Shown here: positions 48,083 through 60,715 of the stretch, in pieces
Layout: every line of letters starts with the position of its first letter
Position numbering within the stretch: position 1 is the first letter of the stretch
Assembly: GCA_907163375.1 (NCBI GenBank)
Contig: CAJQUW010002131.1
Span: forward strand, 1-64,000
Origin: Prostheceraeus crozeri
Lineage: Eukaryota; Platyhelminthes; Polycladida; Euryleptidae
Reading direction: 5' to 3'
DNA length: 64,000 nucleotides
The notes under the pieces: generated by a model
Told to the model about the DNA's origin: nothing
The model's database searches: none
The model's input: only the letters and a program-made list of their open reading frames with translations
Translations under genes and position numbers: made by a program

Positions 48083-48968
48083 TACTGTAAATCGCTGGAT
48101 ACGAAAATTACATACAAACATATGCCAAATTCACATACAATTTGAAACTAATATTTGATACGAGATTCTCGTATGTTTACAGAGATCTGGTATGTCTTTC
48201 ACACGAAATCTCACTTACTTTCGCATGTAATTGGTATGTAGTAGCGATACGAACTATTCTGTCTGTGATTGGATGTTCTACGATGAAATACGAGTTGTTG
48301 GTGTGGTTTTATATACGAGGCCGATGCAAATTCGTCCTCATTTGTATGTCTCTCGTAGTCTGTCGTAGCTTTAAGTCACATAGCAATATATTTATATACA
48401 TATATATATTACTGTCAAATAATTTTTTTCAATAATGTGTTTGATAGAGTGGTTTTTATATTTTCATACCGTATATTTATTGTGAATTTAATGGTTGCCT
48501 CTCGTCGTTGCTGCTTGCCTAGTAACAATAACAGGACGCTTGGTCAGCTCTACTTAATGAACCAAGTTGATTAACATCAATTCACTCAAACGATATCTTT
48601 TGTGCAACCATGTTGACTTATATATCTCAAACATAACTACTTTTGCGATCATTAATTATAATGTGTTTTTATTTCGGATTGATAATATGCTTAATTCCAA
48701 AATTACATAATGCATAATTGTTGATGGTTGAAAATGCATTGATTATTCATGAAATGCTTTATACTTACATGTATTAAAATCGAATTCATAATTGCAAGTT
48801 TGACTCTTGAATGTCATTGTCTCACTACTTGCAAAACAGTAGCAAGTGCCGTACAACATTAGAGCAATAGCATACGAAAAGCATACAAATAGATACAGAA
48901 ATATACCAAAAATTTATTTTGGTATCCATACTTCGTATGTGATTGGTATTGAGCGATTGACAGTGTAA
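48083..48968 (-). mobile_element. 970-bp-family MITE, copy 2
   Basis: A related copy of 28291-29261 in reverse orientation, with ends TACTGTAAATCG (left) and CGATTGACAGTGTA (right). The interior shares long stretches, for example TGGTTTTTATATTTTCATACC and TTAACATCAATTCA, in the same order. Non-coding. Confidence 0.75.
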
Positions 48969-49159
48969 AGCCATGATGCTAGCTTCAAAATGTGAAATTA
49001 ACTGTGAGACAACTGGCAAAGTTTCAAAACATGTGTCATGTTTGCAGAAACTTCTTTCCTATGGTGCATTTGACATATCTGCAGACAGAACGATATCATT
49101 GATCATTAAATGTTGACAAAGTTTTCATCAAAATGCTTCATGTTTTTGCATCAGTCAAG

Positions 49160-50003
49160 TAAATTGGATATTATAGAGCTGATCATAAAAACTGACCACC
49201 TATTTTTCGCTAAATTCAATCGATTCTCATGCCTTTCAATCGCATTGCATATGGAGGCGTCATACATCATTTGCGAGCTTGCATTCTCAGCTTTAAAATG
49301 AGCTGTGATATACTTGCATCCGTCATTGTATCTGCTGAGCAGTGATCAAAATATGAAAATCGCTAAATTTACAAATCGCAATTTTTCAGTAAGAAGACAT
49401 TTGCGCATGATAATGAATGAGGCACGGGGAGAACCAGCATTTTCTGAGCTCTCTTTTGATATACTAGTCATCAAAATCGGTGAACGAGGAAAAAGTGGGT
49501 GACATCGTGAAAATTATCACAAAATCATGACTCCTTTGGCTAAAAATGTTGTATTCTCATCTCACTATTGCATCAAAAATGTTCATGTTTAGTATCTTCT
49601 GAATCCTTGCGTTGTGCGGAGTGCGAATATGTAAGTTCAATAGTTTCTTTTCAAACTTCTTTAATATTTTTTCTCAATTTCGCAAAAGTAAACAAACACC
49701 ATGTGAGGTGAGCGAAAGTTCAAAACAAGACAATTAGTGAAGGCATGTCCTTGCTCACACATGGCGACTGCCGCTTGTTTCAATTCATTGTTTGTTTACT
49801 TATGCGAAATTGAGAAATAAATATTAAAGAAGTTTGAAAGGAAACATTGAACTTATTTGAATAAAACTTACATATTCGCACTCCGCACATCGCAAGGATT
49901 CAGAGGAAACTAAACATGAACATTTTTGATGCAATAATGAGATGAGAATACAACATTTTTAGTCAAAGGAGTCATGATTTTGCGATAACTTCACGATGTC
50001 ACC
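49160..50003. repeat. Foldback repeat, copy 2, with about 200-bp arms
   Basis: 49499-49704 and 49789-50003 are imperfect reverse complements (GGTGACATCGTGA against TCACGATGTCACC at the ends; GTGCGAATATGTAAG against CTTACATATTCGCAC inside) around an 85-base loop. The left part is shared with 2580-3250. It is a foldback element with no coding. Confidence 0.8.
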
Positions 50004-50035
50004 AATGCCAAAATCTGTAGAATATAAATATGGCG

Positions 50036-50154
50036 CCAAACGTTTCGAGTCCAGAACTTTTGTAAATGGCAGAAACGTCGCTCAAAAGTTCAATGAATAT
50101 CTTGGTTATCAAAGTTAATGCCATTGACACCGGGTCTGGACCCGAAACGTTTGG
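50036..50154. repeat. Inverted pair of GAAACGTTTGG motifs
   Basis: CCAAACGTTTCGAGTCCAGA (50036-50055) is mirrored by TCTGGACCCGAAACGTTTGG (50135-50154). The GGACCCGAAACGTTTGG word resembles the GAAA side of hammerhead-like ends of Penelope elements, but no CTGANGA core is adjacent. Confidence 0.5.
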
Positions 50155-50174
50155 GGAAGGTGAGGCAAAGATTG

Positions 50175-53100
50175 GACCGGGGCAAAGGTTGGATACGACT
50201 GTACAGTGAAAACTAAAGCAAGAAACAAGTCTAGAATTAAGTCAGGGGTGCATAATCAATGGAAAGTCTTCATACTGAAAGATTGAACTTTTCCTCTTCG
50301 TGGTTCTGGTACAGCGTTGTCACAAGCGATTTGGCTGATATTTTGTAAACCTTGAGTTTCCATTGGCGTAGGATTTTTTATGAATAAAATATCTTTTATT
50401 GATTGCTATGTCAGATGATATGTAAACTCCATAACTTTGCGCAATCGATCATGCAATAGATCAATCTCAATTGCTCATATAAAAGTATGATAATCAGTTT
50501 TCAAAACTATATGAACTTGGGGTAAATATTGGATTCGAATGATCAGAGACTATTTATTAACTGTGGATTACTTAAAATAACAGTCTTAAATGTTAGTTTG
50601 TATGCCATTTGTCATTTGATTTGCTGAATTGCTAATAATTGTTGAATTGTAAGGATCACAAGGTAGACCTATGGGAATAATTATAGACATAACGTAGAAG
50701 TTTTGCACTGTTAAGTGTTGGGTTACTGATTATATGAATCTCAAGAATTAATCTAACATGCATAATATTCTCACGACATTGCGTCACTACTTTATAGACA
50801 TCGATGTTGATACACTGTCATGTCAACGATATCTCATAAAGTGAACGTATTGATCCCAGACGTCGTTGAGAAGCTATGTATGTCGCCGGTGCGTGTGTCT
50901 GTCTGTCATTCGCAATAATTTTAGTCATTCGCCTTTTCATTGTGAATCATTCCATAGCCATGCGCATCAAAATAACTGACCGAATTGTTGGGATCTGTAA
51001 AGTGCACTTTGTTTGCTTCGTTGCAGCTTCGATTGCTTGTGTCATTGATCCATTGATTTTCTAGTGTCTAATTCTGACGCCATGGTCCGTAATTGCGTGA
51101 AGAAGAATAAACTCAAAGTTTCATCCACTGAAACGATACGAGAAGGGCTTCGACTGGTTCAACAGGAAGAAAAACTGTATCAGAAGCTGCACGAATTGTG
51201 GGAATGATTCATGAGACTCTTCTACTCTCCGTTGTCGGTAAGCGAACATTATCAGATGAAAACCTTATTGGAAGTAGGCCTGTCTTCAGTAGTGCAAATG
51301 AGAAGATGCTGGATGACCATGTTAAAACAATGTCTGCTATGTTTCACGGCTTAACGTCAATACAAGTTCGAGAATTGGCCTTTGACTTTGCCAAGGAGAA
51401 CCAATTTCAAATGCCACAATCTTGGAGTCAGAATAGGAAGGCAGGCGTAGATTGGCTTCAATTATTTATGAAACGCAATCAGTTATCTCTTCGCACTCCT
51501 GAGGCTACTTCATTAGCACGAGTGCAAGGCTTCAATCGCACGGCTGTAGACCTATTCTTCAAAAATTTGGAGTTGTTGATGAGGAGGCACAGTTTTAGTC
51601 CGGCCAACATTTACAATCTTGACGAGACAGATGTTACTACTGTGACGGACCTCCCCAAAGTAATATCTCAAAGGGGTCAGAAGCAAGTGGGTCAAGTAAC
51701 CGGGTCGGAACGAGGTGTATTGATCACCGCTACATGTGCAGTGAATGCAATAGGCTCATCTAGTCCTCCATTCTTCGTGATTCCTCGTCAACGATGGCAA
51801 TCGCATTTTTTGAATAATGCTCCGACGGGTTCAGGAGGGACTGCAAGTCTGTCAGGATGGCAAACCAGTGATTCATTCATACTGTATTTGGATCATTTCA
51901 TTGACTACGTCAAACCGTCATTGGAGAAGAAAGTTCTATTGATCATGGACAATCACGAAAGTCATGCATCATTGGCAGGTATCAATCACTGTCATGAAGT
52001 TGGGATAGTGATTTTGACTCTTCGACCGCACACCAGCTCAAGGCTTCAGCCATTGGACGTCTCTGTCTTTGGGCCTTTCAAAAGTGCCTACAATCGTGCC
52101 TTGGCAGATTGGTCAGTCACCAATCCGGGTATGCGGCCAAATATCTATAATATCCCGGCCATTTTTAATCAAGCATTTGAAAGGATATTCACGCCAATTA
52201 ATATCACTAAGGGATTCAAAGTGACAGGAATCTATCCATTCGATTCCAATTCCTTCAGTGAAGAAGACTTCGCGCCCTCCGAAGCTCTAAGACCTACTTT
52301 CAATCTGTCGAATAATACTCAGGCAGTTGGTGAAAACATGAGTCCTGAAGAAACCACCGAAGTAGCAAGCGTCTTCACAACGCCAGAAATGATACGACCA
52401 AAGCCAAAAGTAATTTTCTCCGAGATGAAAAATGTCGAGCAAAAGGAAGTTCGAAAGTCTTTACCGATAGTCCTGAAAGGAAGGCCGTAGAAGAACGATA
52501 ACTGAAAAGAAAAGAAAAAGAAGAAAAAGTGAAGAAGAGAAAGGCTGACAATGGATCTGATTTTATCCCAAAAAAGAAAATGTTGTTAACGAATGAGGTC
52601 TCTAGGATTGCGCAAGGTGATCGCCCAGGTACGCCAGGATCGTCTCCAGGGGTCTATCTACCTCTTCTGTTTGACTCCGCCGACGATGATGATTTACACC
52701 ACGATGAGAACAATCTCACAGTTCAATCTGGAGATTATGTTATTGCTTCAATAGAATCTTCAAAAAGAGGTAAGAAGAATTTCGTCGGTGTTGTTGTTGA
52801 GATTGTGGAAATGAGTTCAAAATCAAGTTCTTAAAGCAGAATAAAACGATGCCTTCTGCATTCATTTTTCCGGAGGTCCCTGATATATCATATGTCAAAT
52901 TTCATGAGATTATACACAAACTAAGTCCTCCTTGCATAGGAACGACGAGCCGAACGAGAGGTATTCTTTACTTCAATGAAGATATGACTGCCTTTAACGT
53001 AGTTTGGTAATGACGGAAATTGAGACATGACGTGAAAATTGTTTAATTTGTTTACTGATTTTCGTTGAATTGAAATAATTTCGTAATTCCATGTCTATAG

Positions 53101-53411
53101 ATACTTTTCTGTCATGGATTTCATGCTGTTGTTGAAAATACATTTCATGTTGAATGCACAAAATCTATTTTTTTATAATACTCAATGTTTGATCATAATG
53201 GAATGGAAAATTCTTCCGGGTCAAAATGGTTTATAAGCTCAGTAATAGCCCAATGTAAAGCTTACTGTCTATTTATTTTCATTGTTAAAAATACATGACA
53301 ACATATTTGCGATAATAGCAATAATCTAGAAAACTATACTGAGTATCGCATATAAAAATCGAAGCTGTTTTATATCCAACCTTTACCCCAGGGTGTTCCA
53401 ACCTTTGCCCC
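50175..53411 (+). mobile_element. pogo/Tigger-type transposon, copy A
   Basis: A transposase gene between a left GGGGCAAAGGTTGGA (about 50176-50190) and its inverse TCCAACCTTTGCCCC near 53397-53411, which I take as terminal repeats. The exact ends and the TA duplication are not certain, because further TTTACCCC words follow to 53610. The segment 51239 to about 53680 is repeated in tandem as copy B. Confidence 0.6.
51082..53012 (+). pseudogene. pogo-type DDE transposase, copy A
   Basis: The frame from ATG 51082 (MVRNCVKK, ETIREGLRLV) shifts by one base near 51165 into the long ORF 51198-52490, which continues the HTH (AARIVGMIHETLL). Domains: psq/CENP-B-like HTH to about 52 kb start, WLQLFMKRNQLSLRTPEATS, then the DDE core NIYNLDETD, LLIMDNHESH and LRPHTSSRLQPLDVSVFGPFK. 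All three Asp are present, although the usual ETG is ETD. After the TAG at 52488-52490 the C-terminal tail continues in another frame (52529-52834) and is cut by a one-base deletion near 52805 relative to copy B. Confidence 0.85.
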
Positions 53412-53708
53412 GTGTGTAGGGCAAAGATGGATTATAATTTCTAAAATTATTAAATGCCTTGTATAATTATGAGAAAACTAGTACAAAACTGCAATACCCT
53501 ACACAGATGTTCTCCATACTCCAAATATACAGGAAAAAATTGAAGTAATGCGGAAAGATGTTTATTCCGTGTTCTAGAATTATGAAACACATATTTCCAA
53601 CCTTTACCCCATATTCCCCTATGTTTTGCATTTTCTTGGCATTACACATATCGAAAGTAAAATATGTTTTCATTCTTTCATTCTTTTTTTTCAATTTTTT
53701 TCATTCTT

Positions 53709-55486
53709 TAAGCGAACATTATCAGATGAAAACCTTATTGGAAGTAGGCCTGTCTTCAGTAGTGCAAATGAGAAGATGCTGGATGACCATGTTAAAACAA
53801 TGTCTGCTATGTTTCACGGCTTAACGTCAATACAAGTTCGAGAATTGGCCTTTGACTTTGCCAAGGAGAACCAATTTCAAATGCCACAATCTTGGAGTCA
53901 GAATAGGAAGGCAGGCGTAGATTGGCTTCAATTATTTATGAAACGCAATCAGTTATCTCTTCGCACTCCTGAGGCTACTTCATTAGCACGAGTGCAAGGC
54001 TTCAATCGCACGGCTGTAGACCTATTCTTCAAAAATTTGGAGTTGTTGATGTGGAGGCACAGTTTTAGTCCGGCCAACATTTACAATCTTGACAAGACAG
54101 GTGTTACTACTGTGCCGGACCTTCCCAAAGTAATATCTCAAAGGGGTCAGAAGCAAGTGGGTCAAGTAACCGGGTCGGAACGAGGTGTATTGATCACCGC
54201 TACATGTGCAGTGAATGCAATAGGCTCATCTAGTCCTCCATTCTTCGTGATTCCTCGTCAACGATGGCAATCGCATTTTTTTTGAATAATGCTCCGACGG
54301 GTTCAGGAGGGACTGCAAGTCTGTCAGGATGGCAAACCAGTGATTCATTCATACTGTATTTGGATCATTTCATTGACTACGTCAAACCGTCATTGGAGAA
54401 GAAAGTTCTATTGATCATGGACAATCACGAAAGTCATGCATCATTGGCAGGTATCAATCACTGTCATGAAGTTGGGATAGTGATTTTGACTCTTCGACCG
54501 CACACCAGCTCAAGGCTTCAGCCATTGGACGTCTCTGTCTTTGGGCCTTTCAAAAGTGCCTACAATCGTGCCTTGGCAGATTGGTCAGTCACCAATCCGG
54601 GTATGCGGCCAAATATCTATAATATCCCGGCCATTTTTAATCAAGCATTTGAAAGGATATTCACGCCAATTAATATCACTAAGGGATTCAAAGTGACAGG
54701 AATCTATCCATTCGATTCCAATTCCTTCAGTGAAGAAGACTTCGCGCCCTCCGAAGCTCTAAGACCTACTTTCAATCTGTCGAATAATACTCAGGCAGTT
54801 GGTGAAAACATGAGTCCTGAAGAAACCACCGAAGTAGCAAGCGTCTTCACAACGCCAGAAATGATACGACCAAAGCCAAAAGTAATTTTCTCCGAGATGA
54901 AAAATGTCGAGCAAAAGGAAGTTCGAAAGTCTTTACCGATAGTCCTGAAAGGAAGGCCGTAGAAGAACGATAACTGAAAAGAAAAGAAAAAGAAGAAAAA
55001 GTGAAGAAGAGAAAGGCTGACAATGGATCTGATTTTATCCCAAAAAAGAAAATGTTGTTAACGAATGAGGTCTCTAGGATTGCGCAAGGTGATCGCCCAG
55101 GTACGCCAGGATCGTCTCCAGGGGTCTATCTACCTCTTCTGTTTGACTCCGCCGACGATGATGATTTACACCACGATGAGAACAATCTCACAGTTCAATC
55201 TGGAGATTATGTTATTGCTTCAATAGAATCTTCAAAAAGAGGTAAGAAGAATTTCGTCGGTGTTGTTGTTGAGATTGCTGGAAATGAGTTCAAAATCAAG
55301 TTCTTAAAGCAGAATAAAACGATGCCTTCTGCATTCATTTTTCCGGAGGTCCCTGATATATCATATGTCAAATTTCATGAGATTATACACAAGCTAAGTC
55401 CTCCTTGCATAGGAACGACGAGCCGAACGAGAGGTATTCTTTACTTCAATGAAGATATGACTGCCTTTAACGTAGTTTGGTAATGA
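53709..55486 (+). pseudogene. pogo-type DDE transposase, copy B (N-terminally truncated)
   Basis: A tandem duplicate of copy A beginning at the word TAAGCGAACATTATC, so the first HTH part is missing; the ATG used by an ORF finder at 53626 lies in unrelated T-rich DNA. The core motifs match copy A except NLDKTG instead of NLDETD. A T run of eight instead of six at about 54277-54284 shifts the frame and splits the ORF (53626-54285 and 54264-54962). The tail ORF 55001-55483 is intact here (GDYVIASIESSKRGKKNFVG to a TAA-type end), unlike copy A. Confidence 0.85.
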
Positions 55487-56152
55487 CGGAAACTGAGACA
55501 TGACGTGAAAATTGTTTAATTTGTTTACTGATTTTCGTTGAATTGAAATAATTTCGTAATTCGATGTCTATAGATACTTTTCTGTCATGGATTTCATGCT
55601 GTTGTTGAAAATACATTTCATGTTGAATGCACAAAATCTATTTTTTTATAATACTCAATGTTTGATCATAATGGAATGGAAAATTCTTTCGGGTCAAAAT
55701 GGTTTATAAGCTCAGTAATAGCCCAATGTAAAGCTTACTGTCTATTTATTTTCGTTGTTAAAAATACATGACAACATATTTGCGATAATAGCAATAATCT
55801 AGAAAACTATACTGAGTATCGCATATAAAAATCGAAGCTGTTTTATATCCAACCTTTACCCCAGGGTGTTCCAACCTTTGCCCCGTGTGTAGGGCAAAGA
55901 TTGGATTATAATTTCTAAAATTATTAAATGCCTTGTATAATTATGAGAAAACTAGTACAAAACTGCAATACCCTACACAGATGTTCTCCATACTCCAAAT
56001 ATACAGGAAAAAATTGAAGTAATGCGGAAAGATGTTTATTCCGTGTTCTAGAATTATGAAACACATATTTCCAACCTTTACCCCATATTCCCCTATGTTT
56101 TGCATTTTCTTGGCATTACACATATCGAAAGTAAAATATGTTTTTATTCTTT
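53709..56152 (+). mobile_element. Tandem duplicate of the pogo-type element, copy B
   Basis: The period is 2470 bases at the left end. Similarity begins at 51239/53709 and ends at about 53680/56152, with a 29-base T-rich junction (53680-53708). Base differences are rare, so the duplication is recent. Copy B lacks the left end of the element, which points to local duplication rather than a second insertion. Confidence 0.85.
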
Positions 56153-56469
56153 CCTTCCACCAGCTCACACAAAATGCCCATATGGGTGATAGGATTCCCC
56201 ATGTATACTTTTTTTGGAGAAGATTTGGGTCTGACATGAACGATTGATTTATTTAATAGTGGAGAACCCAAGCAACTGGCGTGATCAATTGATATTTTGT
56301 CGTTTCTCACAATTAAGGCTGAAAGTGCTCGAAAAATTTAATTAGACTCACACCAATGTCATGGGGTCTCCACTATTCAATACGTCTACAAGAAAGTAAT
56401 TTTCCGATCATAGGGAAATAATTAAATATTGATTAAGATTTTGAGACGTGTAATTATTCTGAAATTTGT

Positions 56470-56592
56470 GATAATTATTCCGAATTGCCAATTACTGCGG
56501 TCTTACATCTGCCCTCAAAAAAATCAATTAATTGATTGTTTTTGGGACATAATATCCCGTTTTTGGCAATTCGGAATAATAATTATAAACTT
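56470..56592. repeat. Hairpin within an AT-rich repeat
   Basis: ATAATTATTCCGAATTGCCAA near 56470-56491 pairs with TTGGCAATTCGGAATAATAA near 56563-56583. The following 56700-56810 is made of ATTACAATT/AATTGTAAT words ending GCTCTAACCCTGG, which is typical of MITE termini. Confidence 0.6.
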
Positions 56593-56809
56593 CAGCATCT
56601 TTAGAATAACCATAACCGATAAAGGGAGTGACCACCAATAAATTGTAATAAATAATGTAATGTAATAATAATAAACATGTGGAATTATGTCATGTCCGAG
56701 CTCAATTACAGTTGAACTTTCTCAATTATAATTATAATTACAATTACTTCAGAAATTGTAATTAATTACGCAATTGCAATTACAATTGCTGTAATTGCTC
56801 TAACCCTGG

Positions 56810-57564
56810 TACAGATCGATAACCTATTGTACAAATTATGACGCTGCAAAATGATAACATAGTTAGAATGTCTACATGATTACATTCCCTTCTGCTATAC
56901 GAAATCATTGCTGTGCTTGGTATTAGACCCACCAATTACTGATTACACACCACAGTTTTTCCATTTGATTACCTCTCGATGCTCTCGAAACGTCATTTTC
57001 ATTAATATGACATACATAATATAGCATAGCTATCAGCTACGTTATCTGTAAAATTCATTTCGAAAGTTAGACTACTTACTCGTCAGATGTCGTTAACCTA
57101 AATCATCTCCAATATGCTGAGGGATTTAATAGCCAACAAGTTGAATGGCCGTTAAGTTAAATTGGCTCAACGGGTTGAAAGACAAAAGATGATTGAACGT
57201 CAAAAGACGTTTTTGAATTAAGAGATGCCAGTGAAACATCAAGTAGCTATGCATGTATTGTAGCTTGCATTATTTAAACGTGAAGACCCAAGCAACGATT
57301 CACCAAAGAAACTCTGACTTGCACAAACGGAAAGTTATCAAGCTATCATGTTGCAAAATCTCCATATTTTATGCTTTTCCAAGAATATCAGAGTTCAATA
57401 AAGCACGCGGAAATTACATTTTTGTCTCTACTGCCACGAGCCAACTAGTAGAAGATAGCGGCATCACTTTTTCTCATGATAAGGCTGTGAAGAGGGTAGA
57501 TGGGGGTATGTTCGTTTCTTGAATAACATAGATTTGCGCAAATCTCGTGGCCCCACTAGCAGAT
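56810..57564. other. No gene recognised
   Basis: A 90-codon open frame at 57253-57522 has no motif and no splice context that I can support. Confidence 0.35.
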
Positions 57565-57568
57565 TTAA

Positions 57569-60500
57569 CCCATTAGCGACCATGTTCCCGCTGCGGGAAC
57601 ATTCTTTTAAGACATGATTTTGAGCATTGAAGAACACAATAGGAAGGAGTTGGGCGCTAAAGATATACAACAATGATCCAAAAAACATATGTCTGACAGT
57701 TTCATGGTGATATAGTCAACAAGTTGCGTCATGGAGAAGGAGAAATCCATTTTTTTGGAAAATCATCTCAAAATTATCAATGGTGCTGATCAAATGCCTT
57801 CATAATCGAAATTTGGACCAACAAATCACATCAGACCGATGAGTCGTGAGCTCCTGACATGCTCCACCCATTGGTGACATATCTTTTGAAAAATTGATTA
57901 TCTGCTTCGATTCCCAGTTGTTTGAAAAATGTTCCCACAAGGGGAACATGGTCGTCAGGGGGCTTGTGCACTAGAGTTGGTCGGCTCTTTTGATTGATGT
58001 TCTACAAGTAATTATATCCTGCACGTGTGGCTACTTGAGTGAAATTTCCGCGAAGATTGACCGTAAATTTGATGTTTCTGTGAGTTACATGCTGCAGAAA
58101 GTGGTTGTAAGTGTACACGTGCATGCATGTTTATTTTGAGTGTGATAAATCAAAGCTATTTCCGCCGAAGAAACGGCGAAACAGTGTAAATGAAACACAC
58201 AAATCTCTCTGACCCTTGACTGTGCCTTGAGCTTGCATCAATAATTGGGTCGTAGGACAATCCCCAAATTCTCATGCAGACTTATGACATTGTTAACAAC
58301 CTCATTGTACTGTTCACAACCTAGATATTTTCTGCATTCCAGTCTTCTCACGAGTTCACAGTCTTTCTCTACCATAGTGTGTGGTGACAGTTGCTATTTT
58401 GAATCAGTGTGCTCTACAAAGTCATTTTCTCGTCTGCTTGAGAATAGTTCAGCGAATCTCATTATGGTGAAGAAATTGAAGTTGGATGAAGTTGTTGCAA
58501 TGCTAGAAGAGGACGAGTCGTTTGTGAGTGCAGACATTGCAATACAGCCACCTGGAGATGGAGATTGTTCAGAGGAAGACAGTGCAGATGAGGACGATTT
58601 TGACATCAATCGATTGAGCGGCAATCAGCTATTGGCCGAGGCTGACGTTCGAATAAATTACGGTGATCGAATATCTGATACCATGGATGATGATTCACAA
58701 AGTGAGTCCTTGGGCGATGCCTTGCAGACTAACTCCATCCAAGACGACAGGATTCATAGAGGACGTTTGAGTGATGAAAAGCCTCCACTACTGACTGATT
58801 TGAGATGGACTAATCGTGACATCAAATCAAGGAATTCACAGAGCACACCTGAAGTGAACCACTTAGAGGAAATTGGGACACCTCTCTCTCTGCTTGAATT
58901 GTTCTTTGATGATATGTTGATCTCAGACATTGTTGACTTTACAACGTTATACGCACGAAGAGAGAAAAGTGATACAGAGTTTGGCATCACAAAGGAAAAA
59001 TTTCGCTTATTTTTGGCAATGCTTTTGATGAGTGGATACCACAGATTGCCAGATCGTCGATTGTATTGGAGTCTGTCTCCGGATCTCTTTGTTGCTGCCA
59101 TGTCGGACACTATGCCACGTAATGAGTTCGAAAGAATTCTACGAAATTTGCATTTATGTGATAACTCGAATTTAGACAAAAGTGACAAATTTTCAAAGCT
59201 GCGTCCTCTCATCACAAACCTCAATGAGAAGTCTTGAAGTATTCGTCAAATTGTGAAACAAAAAGCGTGGATGAATCCATGATTCCTTACTACGGCTCCC
59301 ATGGAAGTAAACAAAGAATCAACAACAAGCCTATCAGGGTAGGTTATAAAGTTTGGGTACTTGCAGAGGCCTACGGGTATGTGATTCAATTCGAACCCTA
59401 CCAAGGGGCTAAAACGGGGCGGCATATCTCGACAACAACAACATGGGGACTAGGTGAGCACGTTGTTTTGAATCTAATGGAGCGCTTACCTCCAGGTCAA
59501 AGCTACCATGTATACATGGATAACTATTTTACTTCATTCCGGTTGCTTTCCTATCTCGGAACAAGGGGCATTAGTGCAACTGGTGTAATCAATAAGAACA
59601 AATTGAGCAAGTGTGATATCATGGGTAACAAAGATCTTGAGAAAAAAGAACGAGGACATGTGGAACAGGTGACTGCAGAACAGGATTCGACAACTATAAC
59701 AGTTGTAGGTTGGAATGACAACCGAGCTGTCTACATTGCCTCCAACTGTCTTTCATCCAAACCAACAAGAAGTGTACAAAGATGGAGCAAGATTGAGCGA
59801 AAGTATATTCAAGTGTTGCAGCCAAACCAATTCCATTGCTACAACCAGTGCATGGGATAACGTCGATAGAATGGACCAAAATGTTGCAAAGTATAGAATC
59901 GGAATTCGCATGAAGAAATGGTGGTGGGCTCCATTCGCATGGATGCTGGATGTGGCCTTGCAAAACTCTTGGATTCTTTATCGCATCAATAAATCATGTG
60001 ACAGTGCTCAACTAAGTTTGCTGGACTTCCGACGTGAAGTCGTGAGCTCCATCCTTCTGAAATATAAAACCAGTCGAAAGCGATCATATTCCTCTGCTGC
60101 AATTTGCAATGTTCCTTCAGAGGTTCGATTTGATGATGTGAAGCATTATCAAACTCCCGCACAAAAGCAGGGTAGATACAAAGTCTGCAAAACGAACTCA
60201 AGAAGATGTTGCGCAAAGTGCCGAGTAAATTTGCATGATGAGTGTTTTGAAGTGTTCCATCGATACTGACTTTAGTTACATATGCTATGTCGTCTTGTAT
60301 TTCGCTAGTGGGCGCGCTTGAGATGACCTACACGCATAAAGCAGTTTACAGACTTGGTATAACATTTGAATTTCAAACTGATAGTACAGGTTTCTATGAT
60401 TGATTCTGAGTTTTCATTCTAGCAGATCTCATGGATTTGACACTTTTTATCATAGTTGAAGTATAGTCAATCAAACATGTCATCATATCATGAGCAGATA

Positions 60501-60713
60501 TTTCATAGTTGCATGTTATGAAAAAATATCGCAATTTTCATAGACAGACTCTCTGCCGCCCATGTTCCCGCCACGGGAACATTTACAAAAAAATCAATAT
60601 ATTTTTCTGCAGTGATGTGATATCTTTTTCAATGTCATTCCGTTTGCTTTTGGATCAAGGCAATGTAATGCAAGCAGGTTTGAGATCATTTTACGTAGTT
60701 GGTCGTTAATGGG
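57569..60713 (+). mobile_element. piggyBac transposon with TTAA duplication
   Basis: Flanked by TTAA (57565-57568 and 60714-60717). The 14-base ends CCCATTAGCGACCA and TGGTCGTTAATGGG are inverted with one mismatch. Each is followed by a palindrome, TGTTCCCGCTGCGGGAACA (left) or TGTTCCCGCCACGGGAACA (right). A third, internal copy in right-end orientation (TGTTCCCACAAGGGGAACA, then TGGTCGTCAGGGG) lies at about 57929-57961. The transposase gene inside is broken. Confidence 0.95.
58464..60269 (+). pseudogene. piggyBac transposase, two frameshifts
   Basis: The start MVKKLKLDEVVAMLEEDE (ATG 58464) opens an acidic N-terminus; the frame is open from 58245 without similarity. The DDE_Tnp_1_7 domain follows: PLSLLELFFDDMLISDIV, FLAMLLMSGYHRLPDRRLYW. 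After a frameshift near 59235 it reads SVDESMIPYYG (first Asp) and YHVYMDNYFTS (second Asp). After a second shift near 59852 come NVDRMDQNVAKYR (third Asp) and KKWWWAPFAWMLD. The C-terminus has the Cys/His cluster (TNSRRCCAKCRVNLHDECF), which binds the terminal repeats in this family. About 600 codons in all, the usual length. All three catalytic Asp remain, so decay is recent. Confidence 0.92.
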
Positions 60714-60715
60714 TT

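Noticed and set aside
57253-57522. Plus-strand 89-residue ORF beside the piggyBac
   Set aside because: No motif, ends in AT-rich DNA, no relation to the transposase.
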